Positions 1-6,478 of a stretch of 6,886 nt of DNA are shown piece after piece; position 1 is the first letter of the stretch, and each line of letters begins with the position of its first letter. The position numbers were made by a program, and so were the translations under genes. The DNA comes from an uncultured Alistipes sp. (lineage in GTDB: Bacteria; Bacteroidota; Bacteroidia; Bacteroidales; Rikenellaceae): NCBI GenBank assembly GCA_900769745.1, contig CAAGHX010000110.1, positions 1 through 6,886 on the forward strand. Direction: 5' to 3'. Below the pieces are notes generated by a model, which was not told where the DNA came from, made no database searches, and saw nothing but the letters and a program-made list of their open reading frames with translations.

Positions 1-220
1 AAGTGTAGAGCTCAGTTCCCTCGGCCATCATATTGGCCGTAGCCGATGCCGTGAAGGGGTGGCGCTGGGTGGTTGTTCCCGCGTGGAAGACAAACGATAT
101 ACGCACAACCTCATACTCCGGACAGTTGATAGCATAAATCTTTGCACCGTTTGAGGCGGTGTGGAGTTGTGCCGCCGGAACGGCTATTTGGGTAGGTATT
201 ACAAGTGGTGGCTGTTTCAT
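1..220 (-). CDS. M16 family peptidase-like protein, probable non-catalytic partner (N-terminal 73 residues, cut by window edge)
   Basis: Reading the minus strand from the ATG at 220-218 gives an open frame to the left edge, beginning MKQPPLVIPTQIAVPAAQLH. The stretch ISFVFHAGTTTQ followed by TASATANMMAEGT lines up with the first strand and helix of the M16 fold in the upstream gene (VNILYKVGAR and GLAHLFEHLMFRGT). The residues that should form the HxxEH zinc site are replaced by TANMM, so this copy should not bind catalytic zinc. In two-gene M16 systems (mitochondrial processing peptidase and its bacterial relatives) the inactive subunit helps hold substrate; that role is inferred here. The ATG overlaps the TAA stop of the upstream gene by one base (TAATG), which fits translational coupling and roughly equal amounts of both subunits. 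There is no signal peptide. The C-terminal part is not visible, so total length and other motifs are unknown. Confidence 0.8.
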   Translation of the reverse strand, partial: MKQPPLVIPTQIAVPAAQLHTASNGAKIYAINCPEYEVVRISFVFHAGTTTQRHPFTASATANMMAEGTELYT

Positions 221-1455
221 TATTTGGCTCTATAAATAAGGGTTGAAGAGTTCTCTTTGCGGAAGGTGCGCTGCGAAAAATCGGCTACCTCGTCGCGAGT
301 AAGTGAGCGATAAATATCGACCTCACGGTTGATAAGTGGCAGGTCGCCAATCATCTGATAATAACCAAGATTCATAGCTTTATTCATCACATTCAGCTCG
401 CCAAAGAGAGTATTGGCTTCAAATTTATTCTTTACTTTTTCGAGTTCGTAATCACTTATTTTACCACTCTTTAACTCATTAATCTCCTCCCAGAAAGCAG
501 CCTCGGCTTCAGCCTCGGTGGTGGTGGGGAGCAACTGGCCTGTAAACACGAACATTCCGCTATCCACATCGCCCGAAATGTAGGCATTAACGCTGGCGAA
601 CATCCGCTTGATTTTGATCAATCGCTCATACAATCGCGCCGAGTCGCCACCAGCCAACAAGTCCGATGTCATATCGCCCAAGAAGAAGTCGTGCGAAAGG
701 CGGTTACCCATATGAAAAGCAATCACAATTGTAGTTGCTGGCACCTCTCGCTCCACCTCCAAGCGGCGTGCTTCGGTCTGCTCGGGCTCCTGAGGAATAG
801 GGGCGATAGGGTATGCCTTATCTGCAATACCGCCAAACCATTTTTCGGCCAATGCAAAGACCTTCTCAGCCTCGAAGTCGCCCGACACAGAGAGTATAGC
901 GTTTGATGGATGGTAGAATCGCCTATAGAAGTCATGAATCTCCTCGATTGACGCCTGCTCGATATGCTCGGGCGAGATACCGATTGTTGCCCAGCGGTAG
1001 GGGTGAGTTTTATAGACCATCGAGCGCAGAAGCATATTCAAATCGCCATATGGCTGATTCAGGTAACGCTGACGGAACTCCTCGATTACCACTCGTTTCT
1101 CAATCTGGCACGCCTCATCTGAAAGATTGAGGCCCGTCATACGGTCGCTTTCGAGCCATAGTGCAGTCTCGATATTATCGCAAGGAAGAGTGATGTAAAA
1201 ATCGGTGTAGTCGTTGTTGGTAAATGCGTTGTTCTCGCCGCAAGCCATCTGCACTGGAGTGTCGAAGTCGGGCACGTGGTGTGTACCTCTAAACATCAGA
1301 TGCTCAAACAGATGAGCCAATCCCGTACGAGCAGGATTCTCGTTGCGAGCACCCACTTTGTAGAGGATATTAACGGCTGCCATTCGCGATGCTCGGTCAC
1401 GATTGGCTATGACTGTAAGTCCGTTTGAGAGTGTGGTTTTATCGTAAGTTATCAT
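220..1455 (-). CDS. M16 family zinc metallopeptidase (insulinase/processing peptidase-like), catalytic subunit
   Basis: This is a complete 411-residue protein, the usual length for the short two-subunit M16 peptidases. The inverted zinc motif HLFEH lies at residues 48-52 (His48, Glu51, His52), and the likely third ligand is Glu126 in VVIEEFRQRY, about 74 residues on. Other family signatures are NNAFTNNDYTDFY (75-87), the HPYRWATIG segment (151-159) and the FYHPSNAILSVSGDF strand (180-194) that ends the first domain. GGDSARLYERL (269-279) in the second domain matches the region of the conserved Arg/Tyr pair. There is no signal peptide or membrane segment, so the protein is probably cytosolic, unlike many exported M16 proteins of Bacteroidetes. 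The start is the first ATG, preceded by a leader without Shine-Dalgarno sequence. The gene overlaps the next M16 gene by one base, forming an operon. The substrate is unknown; peptide or leader processing is the family-level expectation. Confidence 0.93.
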   Translation of the reverse strand: MITYDKTTLSNGLTVIANRDRASRMAAVNILYKVGARNENPARTGLAHLFEHLMFRGTHHVPDFDTPVQMACGENNAFTNNDYTDFYITLPCDNIETALWLESDRMTGLNLSDEACQIEKRVVIEEFRQRYLNQPYGDLNMLLRSMVYKTHPYRWATIGISPEHIEQASIEEIHDFYRRFYHPSNAILSVSGDFEAEKVFALAEKWFGGIADKAYPIAPIPQEPEQTEARRLEVEREVPATTIVIAFHMGNRLSHDFFLGDMTSDLLAGGDSARLYERLIKIKRMFASVNAYISGDVDSGMFVFTGQLLPTTTEAEAEAAFWEEINELKSGKISDYELEKVKNKFEANTLFGELNVMNKAMNLGYYQMIGDLPLINREVDIYRSLTRDEVADFSQRTFRKENSSTLIYRAK

Positions 1456-1501
1456 AATCGTTTGTGTAGTTGTTGGGCGGGTTTTTCGACCACTCCGACT
1501 G

Positions 1502-1528
1502 CAAAATTATTCTTTTTTTGTCAATCAA
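1502..1528 (-). promoter_or_regulatory. Possible promoter of the M16 peptidase operon
   Basis: On the minus strand, 1509-1502 reads TAATTTTG, matching the Bacteroidetes -7 consensus TAnnTTTG and continuing GCAG, a common extension. A TTG at 1528-1526 could be the -33 element, but it lies 16 bases upstream instead of the usual 19-21, so this half is weak. Transcription would start near 1497, giving a leader of roughly 40 bases before the ATG at 1455. Consensus matching is the only support. Confidence 0.4.
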
Positions 1529-1613
1529 CTATACTTTGCAGAAATTTATGGTTGAAATTGTTTGTTCGATACCGTTTTTGGATTGAGAATTGCTATGCGG
1601 GAGTGTGAAAATT

Positions 1614-1652
1614 GTGTTAATTTTTTAACACCGATTGTTAGAATATTAACAC
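1614..1652 (+). promoter_or_regulatory. Two tandem palindromic operator-like sites, Rex-like or Crp/Fnr-like
   Basis: Site 1 (1614-1631) is GTGTTAATTTTTTAACAC, a perfect palindrome with 7-bp arms around four T. Site 2 (1635-1652) is TTGTTAGAATATTAACAC, with TGTTA and TAACA arms. Corresponding bases are exactly 21 bp apart, two helical turns, so two dimers would sit on the same DNA face. Both resemble TTGTTAA-N4-TTAACAA, the operator I recall for the NADH-sensing repressor Rex in clostridia and Thermotogales; the general shape TGTTA-N6-TAACA also resembles Crp/Fnr-family sites. The pair ends nine bases before the predicted -33 element of the oxidoreductase promoter. That upstream placement suits an activator at least as well as a repressor. 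The regulator cannot be named from sequence alone. Confidence 0.6.
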
Positions 1653-1661
1653 AGAAAAAAC

Positions 1662-1692
1662 TATGTTTTCTTATCTTTTTTGCTTAACTTTG
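1662..1692 (+). promoter_or_regulatory. Bacteroidetes-type promoter of the pyruvate:ferredoxin oxidoreductase gene
   Basis: TAACTTTG at 1685-1692 matches the -7 consensus TAnnTTTG fully and is followed by C, as is common. TATG at 1662-1665 differs from the -33 consensus TTTG at one base and lies 19 bases upstream, the expected spacing. Transcription would begin a few bases after 1692, near 1697, giving a leader of about 100 bases. Confidence 0.65.
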
Positions 1693-1700
1693 CCGAGATT

Positions 1701-1741
1701 TAAGCCAAGGGCTTTAGCTCTTAGAATCGACCCTTGACTTA
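1701..1741 (+). promoter_or_regulatory. Leader stem-loop in the predicted 5' UTR of the oxidoreductase mRNA
   Basis: TAAGCCAAGGG (1701-1711) pairs with CCCTTGACTTA (1731-1741): eleven positions, ten Watson-Crick pairs and one C-A mismatch (1705/1737), closing a 19-base loop. A shorter alternative, AAGCC (1702-1706) with GGCTT (1710-1714), would exclude it. No T-run follows, so it is not an intrinsic terminator by itself. It sits within a few bases of the predicted 5' end, where such structures often protect mRNA from decay or respond to a regulator; either role is inference. It matches no riboswitch class that I recognise. Confidence 0.5.
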
Positions 1742-1794
1742 TGCAAACAAGAATAGAAGAATAAAATTCGTATAATAAACAAAATTAATTCGTT

Positions 1795-4700
1795 ATGTCA
1801 GAGAAGAAATTTATCACTTGTGACGGTAACTATGCAGCGGCTCACATTGCCTACAAATTTTCGGAGGTAGCTGCTATTTACCCAATCACCCCTTCTTCAA
1901 CAATGGCCGAGTATGTCGATGAGTGGGCAGCTCAGGGCCAGAAGAATATGTTTGGTGAGACTGTTAAGGTTGTTGAGATGCAGTCTGAGGCAGGTGCTGC
2001 AGGTGCTGTTCACGGCTCATTGCAGAGTGGTGCGCTCACATCAACATTTACAGCTTCACAGGGTCTTTTGTTGATGATTCCTAATATGTATAAGATTGCT
2101 GGTGAGTTGCTCCCAGGCGTATTCCACGTTTCAGCACGTGCTTTGGCAGCCTCTTCACTCTCTATCTTCGGTGACCACCAGGACGTAATGGCAACACGCC
2201 AGACTGGTTTCGCTATGTTGGCTACATCATCAGTACAGGAGGTTATGGACCTTGCGGGTGTTGCTCACATCGTGGCTTTGAAGGCTCGTATTCCATTCCT
2301 TCACTTCTTTGATGGTTTCCGTACTTCTCACGAGATTCAGAAGGTTGAGATTATCGACGACGCATCACTCACTTCATTGCTCGATCGCGACGCTTTGAAG
2401 GCTTTCCGTGCTGCTGCTTTGAATCCTAACCACCCTGTAACTCGTGGTACTGCACAGAACCCAGATATCTATTTCCAGACTCGTGAGGCTTCTAACAAGT
2501 TCTACAACGCAGTTCCTGATATGGTTGCCGAGACTATGGCAAAGATTTCAGAGATTACCGGCCGTTGCTACAAGCCTTTCACATACTATGGTCCAGAGGA
2601 TGCAGAGAACGTAATCGTTGCTATGGGTTCTATCACAGAGACTATCAAGGAGACTATCGACTACTTGGCAACTCAGGGCAAGAAGGTTGGTCTTATCACT
2701 GTTCACCTCTATCGTCCATTCTCAGAGAAGTACTTCTTCGATGTAGTTCCTGCAAGCGTAAAGCGCGTATGCGTTTTGGACCGCACAAAGGAGCCAGGTT
2801 CAAATGGCGAGCCTTTGTATCTCGACGTAAAGGATATGTTCTTCGGCAAGGAGAACCAGCCAATGGTTATCGGTGGTCGCTACGGTCTCTCTTCAAAGGA
2901 TACAACTCCTGCACAGATTTTGGCAGTTGTAGAGAACTTGTTTGCTGCTGAGCCTAAGAACCACTTCACAGTTGGTATCAACGACGACGTTACAAACCTT
3001 TCATTGCCAGTAGGCGAGGAGGTATCGTTGGCTAACGCTGGTACTTTCGAGGCTTTGTTCTTCGGTTTGGGTGCTGATGGTACTGTAGGTGCTAACAAGA
3101 ACTCTATCAAGATTATCGGTGGCACAACAGATAAGTATTGCCAGGCTTACTTCTCATACGACTCTAAGAAGTCAGGTGGTTACACATCATCACACTTGCG
3201 TTTTGGTGACTCACCAATCCGTTCACCATACTTGGTAACAACTCCAGACTTCGTGGCTTGCCACGTTCCATCGTATGTTGACAAGTATGACGTATTGAAG
3301 GGCTTGAAGAATGGTGGTTCATTCCTCTTGAACTCAGTACACGATGCTGCTACAACTTGCGCTACATTGCCAGACCACATGAAGGTATATTTGGCAAAGA
3401 ACAATATCAACTTCTACATCATCAACGCAACTAAGATTGCTTCTGAGTTGGGCTTGGGCAACCGCACCAACACTATCATGCAGTCTGCATTCTTCAAGAT
3501 TGCTAACGTGATTCCATTCGAGAAGGCTGTTGAGGAGATGAAGAAGGCTATCTTGAAGTCTTACGGCAAGAAGGGTGAGGATATCGTAAACATGAACTAC
3601 GCTGCTGTTGACGCAGGTGGCTCGGCTGTTGAGAAGGTTGAGATTCCTGCTGAGTGGGCTACTATCGAGGTTAAGCCTGCAGCTGCAACTGTTGACATGT
3701 CACGTCCTGAGTTCGTACGCAACGTTGTTGATCCTATCAACGCTTTGAAGGGTGATACTCTCCCAGTATCTGCATTCAATGGTCGTGAGGATGGTACATG
3801 GGATAACGGTACTGCAGCTTACGAGAAGCGTGGTATCGCAGTGAATGTTCCTGAGTGGAATGTTGAGAACTGTATCCAGTGTAACCAGTGTTCTTATGTT
3901 TGTCCTCACGCTGCAATCCGTCCATTCCTCGCAACTGAGGAGGAGGCTGCTGCTTCAGGTTTGGCTTGGAAGCAGGGCTTGGGTGAGACAAAGACTTACA
4001 AGTTCCGTATCCAGGTATCTCCATTGGATTGTACAGGTTGCGGCAACTGTGTTGACGTTTGTCCTTCTAAGACAAAGGCTTTGACAATGAAGCCATTGGA
4101 GTCACAGATGGCAGAGGCAGAGAACTGGAATGCTGTTATCAAGAACGTAGGTTACAAGCAGGTTGTTGACAAGACTAAGACTGTTAAGAACTCTCAGTTC
4201 GCACAGCCATTCTTCGAGTTCTCTGGAGCTTGTGCTGGTTGTGGTGAGACTCCTTATATTAAGACTATCACTCAGCTCTTCGGTGAGAACATGATGGTTG
4301 CTAACGCTACTGGTTGTACATCTATCTACTCTGGTTCGGCTCCATCAACTCCATACTGCACAAACGAGAAGGGTCAGGGTCCAGCTTGGGCTAACTCACT
4401 CTTCGAGGATAACGCCGAGTTCGGTTTGGGTATGCACACAGGTGTTGAGAAGTTGCGTGACCGCGTTCAGGCTTATATGGAGCAGGCTATCGCTGAGTGC
4501 GAGAAGTGCTCTGATGAGTTGAAGGGCGTAATGAAGGAGTGGATCGAGACTCGTGGCTCATCTGCTAAGTCGGCTGAGGTTTCAGCTCGCTTGATTCCTA
4601 TGTTGGAGGCTTGCGGTTGCGACTACTGCCAGAAGATTCTCGAGATGAAGGATTGGCTCGTTAAGAAGTCTCAGTGGATTATCGGTGGTGACGGTTGGGG

Positions 4701-5322
4701 CTATGATATCGGCTTCGGTGGTGTTGACCACGTATTGGCTTCAGGTATGGATGTAAACATCTTGGTTGTTGATACTGAGGTTTACTCTAACACAGGTGGT
4801 CAGTCTTCTAAGTCAACTCCAGTAGGTGCTGTTGCTAAGTTTGCTTCAAGCGGTAAGCGTATCCGCAAGAAGGACTTGGGTGCTATCGCAATGACTTACG
4901 GTTATGTATATGTAGCTCAGGTTTCAATCGGTGCTTCACAGAACCAGCTCTTCAACGTATTGAAGGAGGCTGAGGCTTATCCAGGTCCATCACTCGTGAT
5001 TGCATACGCTCCATGTATCAACCACGGTATTAAGGGCGGTATGACTCGCACACAGACTGTAGGTAAGCAGGCTGTTGAGTGTGGTTACTGGCACTTGTGG
5101 CACTACAACCCACAGCTCGAGGCTGAGGGTAAGAACCCATTCGTAATGGATTCTAAGGAGCCAGATTGGTCTAAGTTCCGTGACTTCTTGATGAAGGAGG
5201 TTCGTTACACTTCATTGCAGAAGGCATTCCCAGCAGAGGCAGAGGAGTTGTTCCAGGCTGCTGAGGAGAACGCTAAGTGGCGTTACAACAGCTACCAGCG
5301 TTTGGCTAAGTTGGAGTACTAA
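1795..5322 (+). CDS. nifJ: Pyruvate:ferredoxin (flavodoxin) oxidoreductase, single-chain homodimeric type
   Basis: This cytosolic enzyme converts pyruvate, CoA and oxidised ferredoxin to acetyl-CoA, CO2 and reduced ferredoxin, the main pyruvate-oxidising step of anaerobes. The 1175 residues are typical of the fused form. The N-terminal domain carries AAIYPITPSSTMAE, with Thr32 at the pyruvate-binding threonine, and VVEMQSEAGAAGA, with Glu65 at the thiamine-activating glutamate. The ferredoxin-like domain has two 4Fe-4S motifs: Cys693/696/699/703 and Cys746/749/752/756. The proximal cluster ligands Cys813, Cys816, Cys841 and Cys1074 are all present. The thiamine diphosphate/Mg site is GGDGWGYDIGFGG (964-976) through NTGGQ (999-1003). 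All three clusters should therefore form. It ends at LAKLEY without the roughly 60-residue C-terminal extension that shields the Desulfovibrio africanus enzyme from oxygen. Codons are strongly biased (AAG, GAG, GGT, GCT), as in highly expressed genes. It has its own predicted promoter and terminator, with paired operator-like sites upstream. Confidence 0.98.
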   Translation: MSEKKFITCDGNYAAAHIAYKFSEVAAIYPITPSSTMAEYVDEWAAQGQKNMFGETVKVVEMQSEAGAAGAVHGSLQSGALTSTFTASQGLLLMIPNMYKIAGELLPGVFHVSARALAASSLSIFGDHQDVMATRQTGFAMLATSSVQEVMDLAGVAHIVALKARIPFLHFFDGFRTSHEIQKVEIIDDASLTSLLDRDALKAFRAAALNPNHPVTRGTAQNPDIYFQTREASNKFYNAVPDMVAETMAKISEITGRCYKPFTYYGPEDAENVIVAMGSITETIKETIDYLATQGKKVGLITVHLYRPFSEKYFFDVVPASVKRVCVLDRTKEPGSNGEPLYLDVKDMFFGKENQPMVIGGRYGLSSKDTTPAQILAVVENLFAAEPKNHFTVGINDDVTNLSLPVGEEVSLANAGTFEALFFGLGADGTVGANKNSIKIIGGTTDKYCQAYFSYDSKKSGGYTSSHLRFGDSPIRSPYLVTTPDFVACHVPSYVDKYDVLKGLKNGGSFLLNSVHDAATTCATLPDHMKVYLAKNNINFYIINATKIASELGLGNRTNTIMQSAFFKIANVIPFEKAVEEMKKAILKSYGKKGEDIVNMNYAAVDAGGSAVEKVEIPAEWATIEVKPAAATVDMSRPEFVRNVVDPINALKGDTLPVSAFNGREDGTWDNGTAAYEKRGIAVNVPEWNVENCIQCNQCSYVCPHAAIRPFLATEEEAAASGLAWKQGLGETKTYKFRIQVSPLDCTGCGNCVDVCPSKTKALTMKPLESQMAEAENWNAVIKNVGYKQVVDKTKTVKNSQFAQPFFEFSGACAGCGETPYIKTITQLFGENMMVANATGCTSIYSGSAPSTPYCTNEKGQGPAWANSLFEDNAEFGLGMHTGVEKLRDRVQAYMEQAIAECEKCSDELKGVMKEWIETRGSSAKSAEVSARLIPMLEACGCDYCQKILEMKDWLVKKSQWIIGGDGWGYDIGFGGVDHVLASGMDVNILVVDTEVYSNTGGQSSKSTPVGAVAKFASSGKRIRKKDLGAIAMTYGYVYVAQVSIGASQNQLFNVLKEAEAYPGPSLVIAYAPCINHGIKGGMTRTQTVGKQAVECGYWHLWHYNPQLEAEGKNPFVMDSKEPDWSKFRDFLMKEVRYTSLQKAFPAEAEELFQAAEENAKWRYNSYQRLAKLEY

Positions 5323-5340
5323 TATATATAGTATAATAGG

Positions 5341-5375
5341 AGTGCCCCGAACCTGCTGGTTTGGGGCATTTTTTT
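5341..5375 (+). terminator. Intrinsic terminator of the oxidoreductase gene
   Basis: TGCCCCGAACC (5343-5353) pairs with GGTTTGGGGCA (5358-5368) through 11 pairs including one G-U, around a TGCT loop, followed by seven T (5369-5375). It begins 18 bases after the stop codon and should end the transcript efficiently, separating it from the WG-repeat gene. Confidence 0.93.
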
Positions 5376-5406
5376 ACTAAACGAACGAATTTATTTAATC
5401 AACATT

Positions 5407-6435
5407 ATGGCTAAATATTGTTCCGTTGACAAGTTTTATCATCATCGAGCTTTGGTAAAGAAAGATAGTAAGTGCGGTTTTATAGACGAAAAAAATGTTG
5501 AGGTGATTGCACTTCAATACGATGATGCATATCCATTCGAGACCGAAAATTTTACATTCGTTAAGAAAGGAGATTTTTGGGGAGGGATTGATATTGATGG
5601 ACATATAGTGTTGCCATTTGAATATGAAGATTTGGAATATTTTCATAATGATTATTTCTACGGCTCTGCATTTCGCTTAATGCATAATGGTAAATATGGG
5701 TATATGGATGCCTATGGAGATGTAGTTATACCATTTGAGTATGATTATATTGAGGATTTTATTATTGGTTTTGAGGTAATAGTATATTTGAATGGTAAAT
5801 ACGGAGTATTTGAGGTGGATGAAGGTGTGGTAATACCTGCTATTTATGCGTCAGCAGAGTCTGCGTGGGATGCTTTTCGTAATATTGATCATCCTGAAGA
5901 TTGTGAATACAATATAAATGGTGAACGTAGAGTTTACGACGATATAACAAATGGTTATGTGTGGGTTCCTGCTATTTATGACTTCAATTTTCGCCAAAGT
6001 TGTACTCACAATGTGTTTAATTATGATGGTATGCTTGCCGTATGTGTGAATAACAAATATGGCATCATCAATAAACAGATTCAAGAGGTCGTGCCCATTC
6101 GATATGATTCCATAGGGTATTTTAATGAAGGAGTTGCAGCTGTAAGAATTCATAACCGAACAGGATATATCAATAAAAAAGGCGAGTTGCGAGTTAAAGA
6201 TGGTGATCAAGAAGCGTGGATTCCTTCAAAGTATGAATGGGGAGATGATTTCAATGAAGGACTTGCTGCAGTGTTGCTTGATCAAAAATGGGGCTTTATT
6301 GATAGAAATGGAAACGAGGTGATACCTCTTATATATAATGAAGTATTATCTCCTGGTTTTAATTCTGGAATTGCAACTGTTCTAATGGGTGATGAATGGG
6401 TGAAAATAGATGTCAGTGGAAATATTATCCAGTAG
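5407..6435 (+). CDS. WG-repeat-containing protein, function unknown
   Basis: This 342-residue protein is built almost wholly from degenerate WG (beta) repeats: an aromatic-Gly pair, a short hydrophobic strand, Asp/Asn-Gly turn, then VIP-x-x-Y. Visible units start near residues 22 (KCGFIDEKN), 57 (FWGGIDIDGHIVLPFEY), 96 (KYGYMDAYGDVVIPFEY), 131 (KYGVFEVDEGVVIPAIY), 217 (KYGIINKQIQEVVPIRY), 251 (RTGYINKKGEL) and 294 (KWGFIDRNGNEVIPLIY), with a worn unit around 165-193 and a partial one at 330-342. There is no signal peptide, lipobox or membrane segment, so it is probably cytosolic. WG repeats are common in Bacteroidetes proteins and are thought to mediate binding; no enzyme domain is present. 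The gene stands alone between two terminators. Its codons (AAA, GAA, AAT, TAT) are clearly more AT-rich than those of both neighbours, hinting at low expression or acquisition. The ATG at 5407 is the first in frame; no clear promoter lies in the 31 bases before it. Confidence 0.88.
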   Translation: MAKYCSVDKFYHHRALVKKDSKCGFIDEKNVEVIALQYDDAYPFETENFTFVKKGDFWGGIDIDGHIVLPFEYEDLEYFHNDYFYGSAFRLMHNGKYGYMDAYGDVVIPFEYDYIEDFIIGFEVIVYLNGKYGVFEVDEGVVIPAIYASAESAWDAFRNIDHPEDCEYNINGERRVYDDITNGYVWVPAIYDFNFRQSCTHNVFNYDGMLAVCVNNKYGIINKQIQEVVPIRYDSIGYFNEGVAAVRIHNRTGYINKKGELRVKDGDQEAWIPSKYEWGDDFNEGLAAVLLDQKWGFIDRNGNEVIPLIYNEVLSPGFNSGIATVLMGDEWVKIDVSGNIIQ

Positions 6436-6438
6436 ATA

Positions 6439-6477
6439 AAACTAAAAATCCGAGATGTTATCTCGGATTTTTAGTTT
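6439..6477. terminator. Bidirectional intrinsic terminator between convergent genes
   Basis: Bases 6439-6455 pair perfectly with 6461-6477 (17 bp) around a five-base loop (TGTTA). The core is CCGAGA/TCTCGG flanked by A-runs on the left and T-runs on the right, so each strand presents a GC core followed by a U-tract. It starts three bases after the WG-repeat gene stop and ends one base before the stop of the convergent methyltransferase, so it can serve both. Confidence 0.9.
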
Positions 6478-6478
6478 G

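Larger units (their letters stand above)
1456..1794. other. Divergent intergenic regulatory region (339 bp)
   Basis: This gap separates the minus-strand peptidase operon from the plus-strand oxidoreductase gene. From left to right it holds a possible minus-strand -7 box (1502-1509), an inverted pair CTGCAAA (1499-1505) / TTTGCAG (1535-1541), two 18-bp palindromes (1614-1631 and 1635-1652), a plus-strand promoter (1662-1692), a leader stem-loop (1701-1741) and an A/T-rich leader before the ATG at 1795. I see no structure in 1542-1613 and no credible coding sequence; the only small frame, at 1741-1764, is seven codons. Confidence 0.75.

Noticed and set aside
691..1130. Plus-strand open frames opposite the M16 peptidase gene
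   Set aside because: They lie antisense to a strongly supported coding sequence and show no domain or start signal.
1530..1538. TATACTTTG as a second plus-strand promoter
   Set aside because: There is one extra base between TA and TTTG and no TTTG-like element 19-21 bases upstream; the 1662-1692 promoter is a far better match and closer to the gene.
1741..1764. Seven-codon frame (MQTRIEE) in the oxidoreductase leader, starting at the last base of the leader stem
   Set aside because: It is too short, has no repeated codons or regulatory residue pattern typical of a leader peptide, and no ribosome-binding feature; chance is the simplest explanation.
5332..5337. TATAAT, resembling a sigma-70 -10 box, between the oxidoreductase stop and its terminator
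   Set aside because: Bacteroidota use a different -7/-33 consensus, no partner element is visible, and any transcript would meet the terminator immediately.
5851..6210. Minus-strand 119-codon open frame inside the WG-repeat gene
   Set aside because: It is antisense to a gene with clear repeat homology, and its composition is what reverse reading of AT-rich codons produces; there is no recognisable domain.
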